Part shown: piece after piece, positions 1-7,503 of the stretch | Layout of the letters: each line of letters starts with the position of its first letter | Numbering within the stretch: the stretch's first letter is position 1 | DNA from: an uncultured Oscillospiraceae bacterium | GTDB taxonomy: Bacteria > Bacillota > Clostridia > Oscillospirales > Oscillospiraceae | Length of the DNA: 20,203 nt | Assembly (NCBI GenBank): GCA_934590505.1 | Contig: CAKTPC010000022.1 | Location: 1-20,203 of the forward strand | Direction of reading: 5' to 3' | The notes under the pieces: generated by a model | The model's database searches: none | What the model was told of the DNA's origin: nothing | What the model saw: the letters and a program-made list of their open reading frames with translations, nothing else | Translations under genes and position numbers: made by a program

Positions 1-12
1 ACCGATCCCGCC

Positions 13-33
13 GTAGCGGGCTAAGCCCGCTAC
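13..33. repeat. Perfect hairpin at the window edge, outside the element
   Basis: Ten-base arms (GTAGCGGGCT and AGCCCGCTAC) flank a single A. The hairpin lies just outside the putative left attachment site, so it would belong to the host chromosome. It may be the terminator of a gene left of the window, but no T-run follows on either strand. Confidence 0.5.
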
Positions 34-41
34 ACACCCTT

Positions 42-48
42 TCGACAG
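42..48. other. Candidate left attachment site core
   Basis: TCGACAG with a central GA. It is followed inside the element by TGTGT and then the dyad TTTCCTAATAGGAAA (54-68). The same seven bases occur at the right end, where a dyad lies on the inner side at a similar distance, as expected for the two half-sites of an attP. Confidence 0.45.
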
Positions 49-94
49 TGTGTTTTCCTAATAGGAAACATTCATATGCGTAGCCGGGCAATGG

Positions 95-319
95 GTGCGC
101 CGGGATTGCCGGGAAACCGGCAGAGCGAACAACACCATCATTGCAAGCAGCCTTGGCAGGGCTGTCGGCCATGAAGCATCTGCGGAGATTATGATACTTG
201 CGCTGGCTGCACGTCACAGAGTAGAGCGCCCCGCCATAAGCATGGAGGGAGGCACGTTAATCCTATGGAGCGGTTTAGCCCACCGCCGTCTGTTTCTGCC
301 TTTGAAAAACACTTCGTGA
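95..319 (+). CDS. Doubtful small ORF in the left arm of the element
   Basis: An open frame of 74 codons starting at GTG. No ribosome binding site precedes the GTG and no domain is recognised. The product is rich in Arg, Ala and Leu without clear secondary-structure pattern. It occupies the otherwise unexplained segment between the left end and the first direct repeat. It may be a decayed gene or chance; I lean towards non-coding. Confidence 0.15.
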   Translation: MRRDCRETGRANNTIIASSLGRAVGHEASAEIMILALAARHRVERPAISMEGGTLILWSGLAHRRLFLPLKNTS

Positions 320-344
320 TATAAAAGAATACGCACAGTGCCAA

Positions 345-408
345 GTGCGGATTTCATTGCATAATGTCGAAAAATACTTCTCACCGTGAGAAGTATTTTT
401 GAACTGCT
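345..408. repeat. Left copy of a 64-bp direct repeat flanking the cargo
   Basis: This matches 7350-7413 at 57 of 64 positions. It contains a perfect hairpin (370-384 pairing with 386-400 around a single C), with the central part AATACTTCTCAC identical in both copies. The two copies bracket the whole defence cargo, so they may mark where it entered the element or be recombination substrates. Confidence 0.75.
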
Positions 409-432
409 GTTCATATGTATTCTGCCCTAGCG

Positions 433-467
433 CAAAAAATAACGCCCACATATTCTGTGAGCGTTAT
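433..467 (-). terminator. Rho-independent terminator of the DUF4143 ATPase gene
   Basis: On the minus strand ATAACGCTCACA pairs with TGTGGGCGTTAT through 12 bp with one wobble and a five-base loop, followed by a run of six T. It lies just after the stop codon at 483. Confidence 0.8.
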
Positions 468-482
468 CACTGCGATACTTAT

Positions 483-1778
483 TCAGATACAAAATGCGGC
501 GTAGAGAGGAACGGTCTTTTTGCCGTCCTCAAAGCCAAAGTTTTTGGCAGAGAGCTTGATAGCATAGGCGGGCTTGTAGGTATCCATATAGACCTTCAAG
601 CTCTTGGCCTTGGTGTTGTCGGCAGACTTGACCTCAATGGGAATGAGCTGACCGTCGCGCTGAATGATAAAATCAATTTCCGCCCCGCGCTCGGACTCCC
701 AATAGTAGGTACGGTAGCCGTTAATGGAAAGCTGCACATTGACATAGTTTTCCGCCATACCGCCCTTGAAGTCGCTCAACTCCTCGACCATGTAGAGAAT
801 GTCATTTGCTGCCAGATCCTTCTTAGCGCAGAGCAGCCCCAAGTCGGACACATAAATCTTGAACGCGTCAATGTCACGGTAGTTTTCGAGCGGCTTTTTG
901 ATCTGCTCTACCCTGTAAACCTGCGACACGATACCGGACAGGCAAAGCCATTCGATTGCATTCTCAAATTCGGAGGCTCGTCCGCCCTTTTTGATAAGCT
1001 TATACTGAAAACGGGTATTCTTCTTTGAGAGCTGAACGGTAATGTTATCGTAGGCAAGTCTGGTTTTCTTGATCTCGTTCAGGCTGTTATACTTGCTCAT
1101 ATCGTTGAGATAGCTCGCAAGTATCGTATCCTGCGTGTGGCGGACAAGGATATAATCCTTTGTCTGGGCAAACTGCATCACGCACTCCGGCATACCGCCG
1201 ACCACAAGATACTGACGGTAAAGCTGCATTGCGGCGTCATGCAGAGCAGAGGGCAGCGGCATATCTGTATTGAAGCACTTTTTTATCTGCTCCACCAAAT
1301 CGTCCTCGCCGAGAGCCAGCATGAACTCCTCCATGTCCATCGGATAAAGCGTTTTCATATCGACCTTTCCGACGGGGAAAGAGAATTTCGCCCTGTTGAC
1401 TGCAACGCCGAGCAGACTTCCCGCAACAATGATGTGATACTCCGGCGCATCCTCGCAAAAGTATTTGAGAGAAGTCAGCGCCCTTTCGCAAAGCTGCACC
1501 TCATCGAATACTATCAGCGTCTTTTCCCTCACGATAGTCTGCCGCGCGATATGGGACAAAATCGGTATGAGATAATCAGGACTGATGTTTTCTTCAAAGG
1601 TCTCATTCAGCTTCGGATTAGTTTCAAAGTTGAAGTAGGCCACATTTTCATAGTGGGTGCGCCCGAACTCCAGAATGGAATAAGTTTTTCCGACCTGCCT
1701 TACTCCCTGCAAAATAAGGGGCTTGCGGTGTTCGCTATCTTTCCACGCTTCCAAAAAGCCCATGATTTTTCTATACAT
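483..1778 (-). CDS. AAA ATPase with C-terminal DUF4143 domain
   Basis: A 431-residue protein of the AAA_14/DUF4143 family, common as cargo on bacterial mobile DNA and of unknown specific role. The N-terminal ATPase domain has Walker A GVRQVGKT (25-32), Walker B LIVFDEVQ (88-95) and the AGS sensor-like motif (119-121). The C-terminal DUF4143 half ends in a PD-(D/E)XK-like core, GAEIDF (365-370) then IEVK (381-384), as usual for this family. The ATG is preceded by AAGGAGG at good spacing, so the start is firm. It has its own promoter (1808-1836) and terminator and is not overlapped with the upstream defence operon, although it points the same way. Base composition is richer in GC than that operon, suggesting a separate origin. 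Family assignment is secure; function is not. Confidence 0.9.
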   Translation of the reverse strand: MYRKIMGFLEAWKDSEHRKPLILQGVRQVGKTYSILEFGRTHYENVAYFNFETNPKLNETFEENISPDYLIPILSHIARQTIVREKTLIVFDEVQLCERALTSLKYFCEDAPEYHIIVAGSLLGVAVNRAKFSFPVGKVDMKTLYPMDMEEFMLALGEDDLVEQIKKCFNTDMPLPSALHDAAMQLYRQYLVVGGMPECVMQFAQTKDYILVRHTQDTILASYLNDMSKYNSLNEIKKTRLAYDNITVQLSKKNTRFQYKLIKKGGRASEFENAIEWLCLSGIVSQVYRVEQIKKPLENYRDIDAFKIYVSDLGLLCAKKDLAANDILYMVEELSDFKGGMAENYVNVQLSINGYRTYYWESERGAEIDFIIQRDGQLIPIEVKSADNTKAKSLKVYMDTYKPAYAIKLSAKNFGFEDGKKTVPLYAAFCI

Positions 1779-1807
1779 GCTCAGGCCTCCTTAAAGGTAC
1801 TGGACAT

Positions 1808-1836
1808 AGTATAGCAAGCATTCGTGTAAAAATCAA
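1808..1836 (-). promoter_or_regulatory. Promoter of the DUF4143 ATPase gene with overlapping dyad
   Basis: On the minus strand TTGATT (1831-1836) and TATACT (1808-1813) are separated by 17 bases. The inverted repeat TGTAAAAAT/ATTTTTACA (1825-1833 and 1851-1859) runs into the -35, so a repressor could act there. Confidence 0.65.
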
Positions 1837-2098
1837 CGAATTTTACTCGTATTTTTACATTAAGCCGCATGAATATTTTTGATAATCTCTCGCAGAATTA
1901 CACGATCTCCCCATTTCTCACGTTTTATGTCTACCTGAGCTTGGTTGTCATCAGCACTTCAATACCTTGTCTGACGTCTTTAAGCTATGTCCCCAAAGCT
2001 CACAAAACGCAGGAATTTGAGCTAAATTCGTGCTGTTGACATTTCCGATGATTTTCCGGGGCGAAATTCCTGAAAATGGTACATTTCATACGCATCAA
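1837..2098. other. Intergenic stretch without an intact gene
   Basis: It holds part of the dyad above. A 33-codon open frame on the minus strand (1860-1958) has no start codon and ends in protein-like sequence (REKWGDRVILREIIKNI), possibly the tail of a lost gene. An inverted repeat CAGGAATTT/AAATTCCTG lies at 2010-2018 and 2064-2072. No convincing T-run terminator follows the DUF3732 gene. Confidence 0.4.
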
Positions 2099-4024
2099 TC
2101 AAATTAAAGCTCGCCCATTTCTCCAGTTACACCGAACATACCCATCAAACTCTTGTTTGCACTCCAAATTATTACCATCAACATGGTCAACAATGATGAT
2201 TTGGGGCAATGCTCCTGTTTCTTTACCAATGAAATTGATTTCATCAAAAATAGTCTTATACATCTTATTGACAGCAATTAAATCTGCTTGAGCAATTTCG
2301 CCTTTATCATCGCCTTGTGGAAAGTATACCTGACTCGGTTGGTCGAAGAACATAACCAGCGGCATTGGCGAATTTTCTTGAGCTGAAAAATAATGCAGGA
2401 AGCTTAAGAACAGAGCAATGTGACAAGAAACCCAGTTTGCGCCACTTCCCATCTCGTATAGACGGATGTTCTCGTTGTTTTTCTGGTGTTGATAAATATC
2501 AAAGCTTCCGTCTGTCAAACCAAAATTCAAATCAATTGGTCTATACTCATCTTCAAAATCAAGCGTTAATGAGAGTCGATTCATATTGCCTGACAAAAAG
2601 CTCTCCGCCTTTGACATCTTCTTATCAACATCAAACCCTTTGATTTTTTCTTCAAGTCTGGCTATTTTTTCTTTGAGTTCCTCAATATCGCTATCAACTG
2701 TTTCAAATATACCAGAGTTGCTCATTTCAGCATATAAGGCTATCCTTGCTTTTGCATAATTCACTTTTTCTCTCTTTGAAACAAGCGCTTTTGATGAAAT
2801 GAATTTTTCCTCGATTGTTTTTATCTGCCGCCAAACATCTTGTATTTTCTCCTCAATCTTTGAGTGAGCTTCGTTAAGCTTTCTAACATCCTCGGAAAAA
2901 TCAGCAGTATATTTTGCAGTAATTTTCAATTCGTCATCTAACCAGTTTGTAGCTTCAATAAGTTTCGTATCGTTATCACTAATTTCTTGACATTCGTGAC
3001 CACAAAGTGGACAGGTATACTCGTCTGTTTCTATTTCAGCTACACTTGTCTGTTGCTTTAAGTCTCTTAGCATCTGGGAAAAAGAACTGCCTGTATTGGA
3101 AGCATTATCTATATTTTTAATTTTTAATAAGATTTCCCGTTCTTCATTTCTCAGATTTTCTAATTCGGCGTTTAATTCACTATAACGCTCCGTTATTTTG
3201 TTTTCGCCAAAGAGTTGCATATCATCAAACTCTGGTAAATTAGAAGCTACTTCAAGCATTTTTTGCGCTGAAATACTTCCATCAAAATTTTGTTCAAGTA
3301 AAGCAAAATAGTCTGTTAAAAGCGGAGAAAGACTTTCTTTAATGTATGTTGTACTCTTTTCATTAGCTTTCTGCTTTTTCTGTTTTCGTTTTAATTGCGC
3401 TTTTAAGGTGTTTAATTGGATTAAATCGCTATAATACTCCTGACTAATCATTCCCGCAAAAACAGGGAATTGATCTATTACATCTTTTCTTTTATAAAAA
3501 TCCGAGAATCGATAGAAAAGTGCAAACTTGCTTGCCATTAAATTTTGATGCTGGAACAAGTAAGAGACCATATTTCTCAGCGATGCCTTTTTGCCTTGCT
3601 GGTCTGCATCACTCGCCATATTAGTTATAAATAAACCCAATGCACATTCAATTTCATTTTTTGCATCTTTATATGATAAAGCAGTTTTTTCTGCAAAATA
3701 GTTTATCTCTAAATTTGCAGGAGAAAAGTCCTCAGCTTCTTTGGAAAAAAACATTTTTCCGCCATCATCCCAATTATAACGAGCAATAACATAGGTGCTA
3801 TTTCCTATAAGCATTACAAGAGCGTAAAGATAAGCAAATTCGGTTATCTTCCCTTTAGGTACCGTACACCGAGTGCTACACAAACAATAATCGATTATCT
3901 CTACCAATGCACTTTTGCCTGTCTTTGATTCGCCAGTAATTATATTGACCCCTTGCTTAAGTGGAACAACTCTCTTTTCGCCATTTTCATCAAATATAAT
4001 GATGGATTTAATATAGCTCTTCAT
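2099..4024 (-). CDS. DUF3732 Rad50/SMC-like ATPase, ABC component of an ABC-3C (Lamassu-like) defence system
   Basis: This 641-residue protein is the motor of the three-component system and probably senses DNA. Walker A is GESKTGKS (31-38). A charged, coiled-coil-like middle section spans about 200-480 and carries CPLCGHEC (338-345), which resembles the CxxC zinc hook of Rad50. EMGSGANW (534-541) stands where the ABC signature belongs. Walker B is PLVMFFDQPS (555-564) and VDH (612-614) may be the H-loop. The residue after the Walker B aspartate is Gln rather than the usual catalytic Glu; as I recall, this FFDQPSQ motif is typical of DUF3732. Its ATG overlaps the upstream stop as ATGA, so translation is coupled. 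In Lamassu terms it fills the LmuB position. The DUF3732 call is firm; anti-phage activity is inferred from family. Confidence 0.88.
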   Translation of the reverse strand: MKSYIKSIIIFDENGEKRVVPLKQGVNIITGESKTGKSALVEIIDYCLCSTRCTVPKGKITEFAYLYALVMLIGNSTYVIARYNWDDGGKMFFSKEAEDFSPANLEINYFAEKTALSYKDAKNEIECALGLFITNMASDADQQGKKASLRNMVSYLFQHQNLMASKFALFYRFSDFYKRKDVIDQFPVFAGMISQEYYSDLIQLNTLKAQLKRKQKKQKANEKSTTYIKESLSPLLTDYFALLEQNFDGSISAQKMLEVASNLPEFDDMQLFGENKITERYSELNAELENLRNEEREILLKIKNIDNASNTGSSFSQMLRDLKQQTSVAEIETDEYTCPLCGHECQEISDNDTKLIEATNWLDDELKITAKYTADFSEDVRKLNEAHSKIEEKIQDVWRQIKTIEEKFISSKALVSKREKVNYAKARIALYAEMSNSGIFETVDSDIEELKEKIARLEEKIKGFDVDKKMSKAESFLSGNMNRLSLTLDFEDEYRPIDLNFGLTDGSFDIYQHQKNNENIRLYEMGSGANWVSCHIALFLSFLHYFSAQENSPMPLVMFFDQPSQVYFPQGDDKGEIAQADLIAVNKMYKTIFDEINFIGKETGALPQIIIVDHVDGNNLECKQEFDGYVRCNWRNGRALI

Positions 4025-4509
4025 TTTGTATCAACTCCTAAAAAGAAAGATAGATGGTCTTCAGTTGCTTTAGAAAAGACAACACCAAGATAAAATGCAC
4101 ATTTAATCCATTCTCGGATATCGCCCTCAAAACCTTTATAATCAATTTTTTGGAGCAGGAAAATCTTGTGTTTTTCAATGGCTATTTTTTTCTCAGAGGA
4201 TAAGATGATAATTGCTTCCTTGCAATATGGTTTAAGTGAATTATATCTATCCACATAGCCTGACAGCCGTGTTTTTCCAGAAATCTTGTTTTCATTAATG
4301 GTTTGAGGGGATTGAAACAATGTATCTATTCGACTTCTTTTATTTGCGTTCACTAATTTTTCACGTGATTCGGCATATAGTAAAACAGGAATTGCCATAA
4401 ATGGTAATTTAATCTCGCATGGTTTTTCGTAGCCAGAAAGAAAGCTTTGCATTAGTAAAGAATAAAAATGTGGATTCATTGACAGCCTTTTAATGTAATT
4501 AATGCTCAT
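4021..4509 (-). CDS. ABC-3C middle component (LmuC-like)
   Basis: A 162-residue protein of the kind found between the effector and ATPase genes of ABC-three-component systems, where it is thought to bridge them. The N-terminal part has the family pattern: NPHFYSLLMQSFL (12-24), then a short hydrophobic strand LPFMAIPVLLY (35-45). The rest is mixed alpha/beta without catalytic motifs. The start overlaps the effector gene by 11 bases, and its stop overlaps the ATPase start by four. Size and position also fit LmuC of Lamassu. Sequence conservation in this family is low, so the call rests on gene order together with the N-terminal pattern. Confidence 0.75.
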   Translation of the reverse strand: MSINYIKRLSMNPHFYSLLMQSFLSGYEKPCEIKLPFMAIPVLLYAESREKLVNANKRSRIDTLFQSPQTINENKISGKTRLSGYVDRYNSLKPYCKEAIIILSSEKKIAIEKHKIFLLQKIDYKGFEGDIREWIKCAFYLGVVFSKATEDHLSFFLGVDTK

Positions 4510-5650
4510 CCTTTTCTTCGCCTACCTTCCATTTAAAATCCGTTTCATCGACTATGTTATGTATAATTCCCCTTTGGAAGTAACCTTGATTGCGAATTAT
4601 TGAACCGAAATCATTAGCATCCCAAACCATTACATCATTATAAAGTTGTTTGGAAATCCGTATTTGTTCTTGCTCAGTCGCCCCTTCGGCATTCAAATCG
4701 CTATTCGCTTTGCTATACTGCAATTTTGCAGACAAATCTTCCGTATATGCATCAAGACTTTCTAAATACATAAGGTTGTCCCTGAAATATTTAGCAACGG
4801 TTAAATCCGCTTTCCAATAATCTGACATAGCACTTGGAACCATTTTTTCATATTTAATCTCCCGAATGGATGCAACAAACTTTTTTTGTTCGAGCGTTGT
4901 AATTTTATCTGCAGGAAGTTCAGCCTTTGCATACTCATTTGGTAGTGGTGCAGTTCCTTTAGTCCCATACGCTACCGTCTGTGCCTGTAAAATCTCATCA
5001 AATGCTGGCTTTGTCACTTCCAATTTGTGCGGTGGATTTTTGACTTTTATTAGTATTTCGCCAAGCAAAGCACCTATATACCTATCCCTGTTTTCAGAAG
5101 GAATATGACCTACATATTTGGAGAATTCATTAGAAATCCCTGCAATTGAGGTCTTGGCGGCATCTATTGTAAATTTATCTAAAATCTCCAATAGATGATT
5201 TTCATCATAGGAGTCCCCAAAAATTCTGTTATATTGGCATCTGAATGTTTCTTCATTTTCCTTTGAGACAGCCCCTATCTCTTTTAAGCGTGTTAGTTTC
5301 TCTGTCTTTGCTGTATTATTCCAACCATAGAAGGGAGAGTCATCTCTAATTGTCGCTGTAGTACTAAGTATATAATTAGAAAAATTCTTCACTCGCTCAT
5401 AGTCTACATACCAATTTGCAAGTGTCTTCCAAAAGTCTATATCTCTGTCAGAAATAAAATTTTTGCCAAAATGATGCTTTACTTCTTTTTGAAAGCGACC
5501 ACCCATATCGTTTATAATGCTTACATCGCCGTTTGCTTCAATTTGCAAAGTATCGCCATCTGCCAAGTCAAAACAATCTTTTAATGCAATTAAATATTGA
5601 TATATATCACCAGTCTTTTGCAATGTTGCATCATTAACTGCTCTTGCCAC
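4499..5650 (-). CDS. ABC-3C effector with Cap4/DUF4297-type nuclease N-terminus (LmuA-like)
   Basis: A 383-residue putative DNA nuclease of the defence system. The N-terminal region (about 10-90) has the Cap4-type restriction-endonuclease layout: GDIYQYLIALKDCF (14-27), a strand with GD (Asp42), then KEVKHH (55-60) giving Glu56 and Lys58 of the PD-(D/E)XK core, then a helix with FWKTLANWY. The C-terminal part (about 240-383) resembles the ABC-3C C-terminal domain and ends with a conserved-looking RGIIH segment (360-364). Two GTG starts are possible, at 5659 and 5650; the second has GAGG about nine bases upstream and is preferred. The gene begins inside the end of abiEii, so it is read from the same message. 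The nuclease assignment is from motifs; its target is unknown. Confidence 0.78.
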   Translation of the reverse strand: MARAVNDATLQKTGDIYQYLIALKDCFDLADGDTLQIEANGDVSIINDMGGRFQKEVKHHFGKNFISDRDIDFWKTLANWYVDYERVKNFSNYILSTTATIRDDSPFYGWNNTAKTEKLTRLKEIGAVSKENEETFRCQYNRIFGDSYDENHLLEILDKFTIDAAKTSIAGISNEFSKYVGHIPSENRDRYIGALLGEILIKVKNPPHKLEVTKPAFDEILQAQTVAYGTKGTAPLPNEYAKAELPADKITTLEQKKFVASIREIKYEKMVPSAMSDYWKADLTVAKYFRDNLMYLESLDAYTEDLSAKLQYSKANSDLNAEGATEQEQIRISKQLYNDVMVWDANDFGSIIRNQGYFQRGIIHNIVDETDFKWKVGEEKDEH

Positions 5651-6566
5651 AATTGCCACCCTCTCTCATAATCGACCATTTTTCAGCATTACTTTTCCAA
5701 ACTTTTTTCCATTCCACCTCATTTATTATCGCATCAAACACAGGCTCAAGGAAAGTCTGGATCTCAGAAATGACAAATGAAAACTCAAGCGTATCGTCTT
5801 TTATTGTTTTCAAAAAGTATTTCCAACGCATTTGCATGTCCTCATCATCGGCAAGTGAAACAACTCGCTTAAAGCTATCTCTATCGTATGGAGTGCCACG
5901 CCGCTGGAGGGTGCTAAAGATAGCGGATTGCAATCTCTCTCCGTCAAAATTGAATGTCATTGAAAGATAATAAATATCATAAAAATCTTTCATTCTTCCT
6001 GTCAGTTCAAAGCGCTGCAATATAGCATCAAACTTTTCGGCAATGGTACTTTCGAGTGAATAAGTTTTGATTATTGGTGCTTCAAAGTCTGGGAGTTGCG
6101 TATTGATTGTGCGCTCTTCGGCACGGGGAAATATAATATCACCCACACCAATATCAATATTGAATGGTACACGTACATTCTTTATTTGAGCAACAATCTG
6201 TGTACTGATACCGTGATATTTTCTTTGTGGGGAAATTTCTTCAAATCCTTTTGCCCGCATTTCTATATAATCGTTGCCTGTTGGTGTGTCGATGATTTTG
6301 CCAATCAAATCTTTTATATCTTCTATAGAATTAGAGTATCCACGGAGCAGAAAATCGACATCAATAGTAGCTCTGCTTTCAAAGTTGGTTAAGGTATAAA
6401 TGAACAGTCCGCCTTTGAGTATCAGCGTATCCCCGTACTCAGATTTCGATAGCTTTCTCAGAAATTCTTCTTGAACAAAAAGCTGCAAGCATTGCTGATA
6501 ACTAATACCTGAAGCCTTTGCCTTATTTCTGAGCTTTGCCAAAACGGAAGCTGCTTTATCTGTCAT
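5634..6566 (-). CDS. abiEii: AbiEii-family nucleotidyltransferase toxin
   Basis: Toxin of the AbiE abortive-infection toxin-antitoxin family, a 310-residue nucleotidyltransferase. Known AbiEii proteins stop growth reversibly, and some relatives modify tRNA. Family motifs are all present: LKGG (50-53) with Arg65 and IDVDF (Asp69, Asp71), the SLESTIAEKFDAI helix (170-182) containing the conserved Lys178, and RMKDFYDIYYL (191-201). Nothing catalytic appears missing. The ATG at 6566 shares one base with the abiEi stop (TAATG) and has GGAG ten bases upstream. A GTG nine bases earlier is possible but is too close to that site. Its 3' end overlaps the nuclease gene, which is unusual because AbiE pairs are normally self-contained. 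Confidence 0.9.
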   Translation of the reverse strand: MTDKAASVLAKLRNKAKASGISYQQCLQLFVQEEFLRKLSKSEYGDTLILKGGLFIYTLTNFESRATIDVDFLLRGYSNSIEDIKDLIGKIIDTPTGNDYIEMRAKGFEEISPQRKYHGISTQIVAQIKNVRVPFNIDIGVGDIIFPRAEERTINTQLPDFEAPIIKTYSLESTIAEKFDAILQRFELTGRMKDFYDIYYLSMTFNFDGERLQSAIFSTLQRRGTPYDRDSFKRVVSLADDEDMQMRWKYFLKTIKDDTLEFSFVISEIQTFLEPVFDAIINEVEWKKVWKSNAEKWSIMREGGNCGKSS

Positions 6567-7174
6567 TACAACCACACTCCTATCAGTTCTTTTACCTTTT
6601 TCTGCACACGCAGTTTCTTAGCATACATCATAAGATTGGGGATATTCTTTTTTGGGTCATTAACATACCCCTGTATTGCTTTATTGAAAATTTCCTTATC
6701 CATTTTACTCATATTTTTCAGAACATCACATATCGTCCTGTCACGATCATAAATTCGTACTGTTGTAAAATCGATTTTGCCGGTTGTTTCGCCAAGCGTA
6801 ATTAACTCTGGCTCAATGCGATATGCTTTAATAAATGGATATTCTATTTTAGTTCGCAATTTTGAAACGTTCTTATCTATTGCAAAATTCCATTCGGCGG
6901 GGGTTCTATCACTGTACTTGTAATAAAATAGCGCTGTTTCCATGCAAAGAACAGCATCTGGAAACAATGTGTTGATGATAACTATTTCTCTGGTTTCACA
7001 GCTTTCAGTCCAATGATAATAACCACGTCTTATTCTTTCAATATAGCCTCCGTCCAAAAGCTGTTTAATGTCGGCATAATATAGCTTGGCTTTAAGAATT
7101 TCAGCAGTAGTCATCACATAATGATGTTGCTCAAAAATCTTTCTCACCACTTTAATATCATTTTCATGCAGCAT
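6566..7174 (-). CDS. abiEi: AbiEi-family antitoxin and transcriptional repressor
   Basis: A 202-residue antitoxin of the AbiE system. Residues 1-55 form a winged-helix DNA-binding domain ending in RIRRGYY (47-53). The C-terminal part carries the family motif YDRDRTICDVLKNM (132-145) and a basic tail. Known AbiEi proteins bind inverted repeats in their own promoter and repress it, and counter the toxin without binding it tightly (type IV). The frame extends upstream to a GTG at 7222, but AGAGG lies seven bases before the ATG at 7174, so the later start is chosen. It is the first gene of a five-gene overlapping operon that continues into the ABC-3C genes. Confidence 0.9.
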   Translation of the reverse strand: MLHENDIKVVRKIFEQHHYVMTTAEILKAKLYYADIKQLLDGGYIERIRRGYYHWTESCETREIVIINTLFPDAVLCMETALFYYKYSDRTPAEWNFAIDKNVSKLRTKIEYPFIKAYRIEPELITLGETTGKIDFTTVRIYDRDRTICDVLKNMSKMDKEIFNKAIQGYVNDPKKNIPNLMMYAKKLRVQKKVKELIGVWL

Positions 7175-7230
7175 TCGCACACCTCTACTTAATCGCCTCA
7201 AATTTGTTAATCGTTCGGGCACTTTATTAT

Positions 7231-7260
7231 ATTATAAATGATTTCCATACAGGAAGTCAA
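7231..7260 (-). promoter_or_regulatory. Promoter of the abiE/ABC-3C operon
   Basis: On the minus strand TTGACT (7255-7260) and a perfect TATAAT (7231-7236) are 18 bases apart. No other credible promoter is seen before 2099, so the five overlapping genes probably depend on it. Confidence 0.8.
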
Positions 7261-7308
7261 TAGTAAACTACCCACTTGAAATCAAACTAGTGGGTAGTTT
7301 ACTATTGA
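7257..7308. promoter_or_regulatory. Twenty-bp perfect inverted repeat overlapping the -35: likely AbiEi operator
   Basis: Arms 7257-7276 and 7289-7308 are perfect complements around a 12-base spacer, with CTACCCACT in the left arm. The outer end lies within the -35 hexamer. Known AbiEi antitoxins bind inverted repeats of similar size in this position, so autoregulation is the natural reading. Confidence 0.75.
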
Positions 7309-7349
7309 AAAGTTGGATAGCTTGTCCCCAACGGAAACACACATGTCTG

Positions 7350-7413
7350 GTGTGGATTTCATTGCTTAATATTAAAAAATACTTCTCACCGTGAGAAGTA
7401 TTTCTGAACCGCT
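7350..7413. repeat. Right copy of the 64-bp direct repeat
   Basis: This partner of 345-408 has the same perfect hairpin, arms 7377-7389 and 7391-7403. It lies between the abiE operator and the leader of the DUF6870-type gene, so it may double as a regulatory or termination structure. Confidence 0.75.
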
Positions 7414-7449
7414 GCCAAAGGTAAGCTGCAAGTTTGCTTTTGGCAGCGG
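7409..7449 (+). promoter_or_regulatory. Long hairpin in the leader of the DUF6870-type gene
   Basis: CCGCTGCCAAA (7409-7419) pairs perfectly with TTTGGCAGCGG (7439-7449). It follows the preceding hairpin by only five bases. Two adjacent stems upstream of a small gene suggest a regulated leader, but there is no T-run to call it a terminator. Confidence 0.5.
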
Positions 7450-7503
7450 CTCATTATATCCGCTGTGTGCCAATAGACTGTATGTAGAACTGGAGGGATG
7501 AAT

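Noticed and set aside
372..398. Possible short CRISPR-like repeat
   Set aside because: Only two copies exist, about 7 kb apart; there is no array or spacer pattern.
399..1814. Open frames on the plus strand across the DUF4143 gene
   Set aside because: They are the antisense shadow of a gene with clear ATPase motifs and a good ribosome binding site on the other strand.
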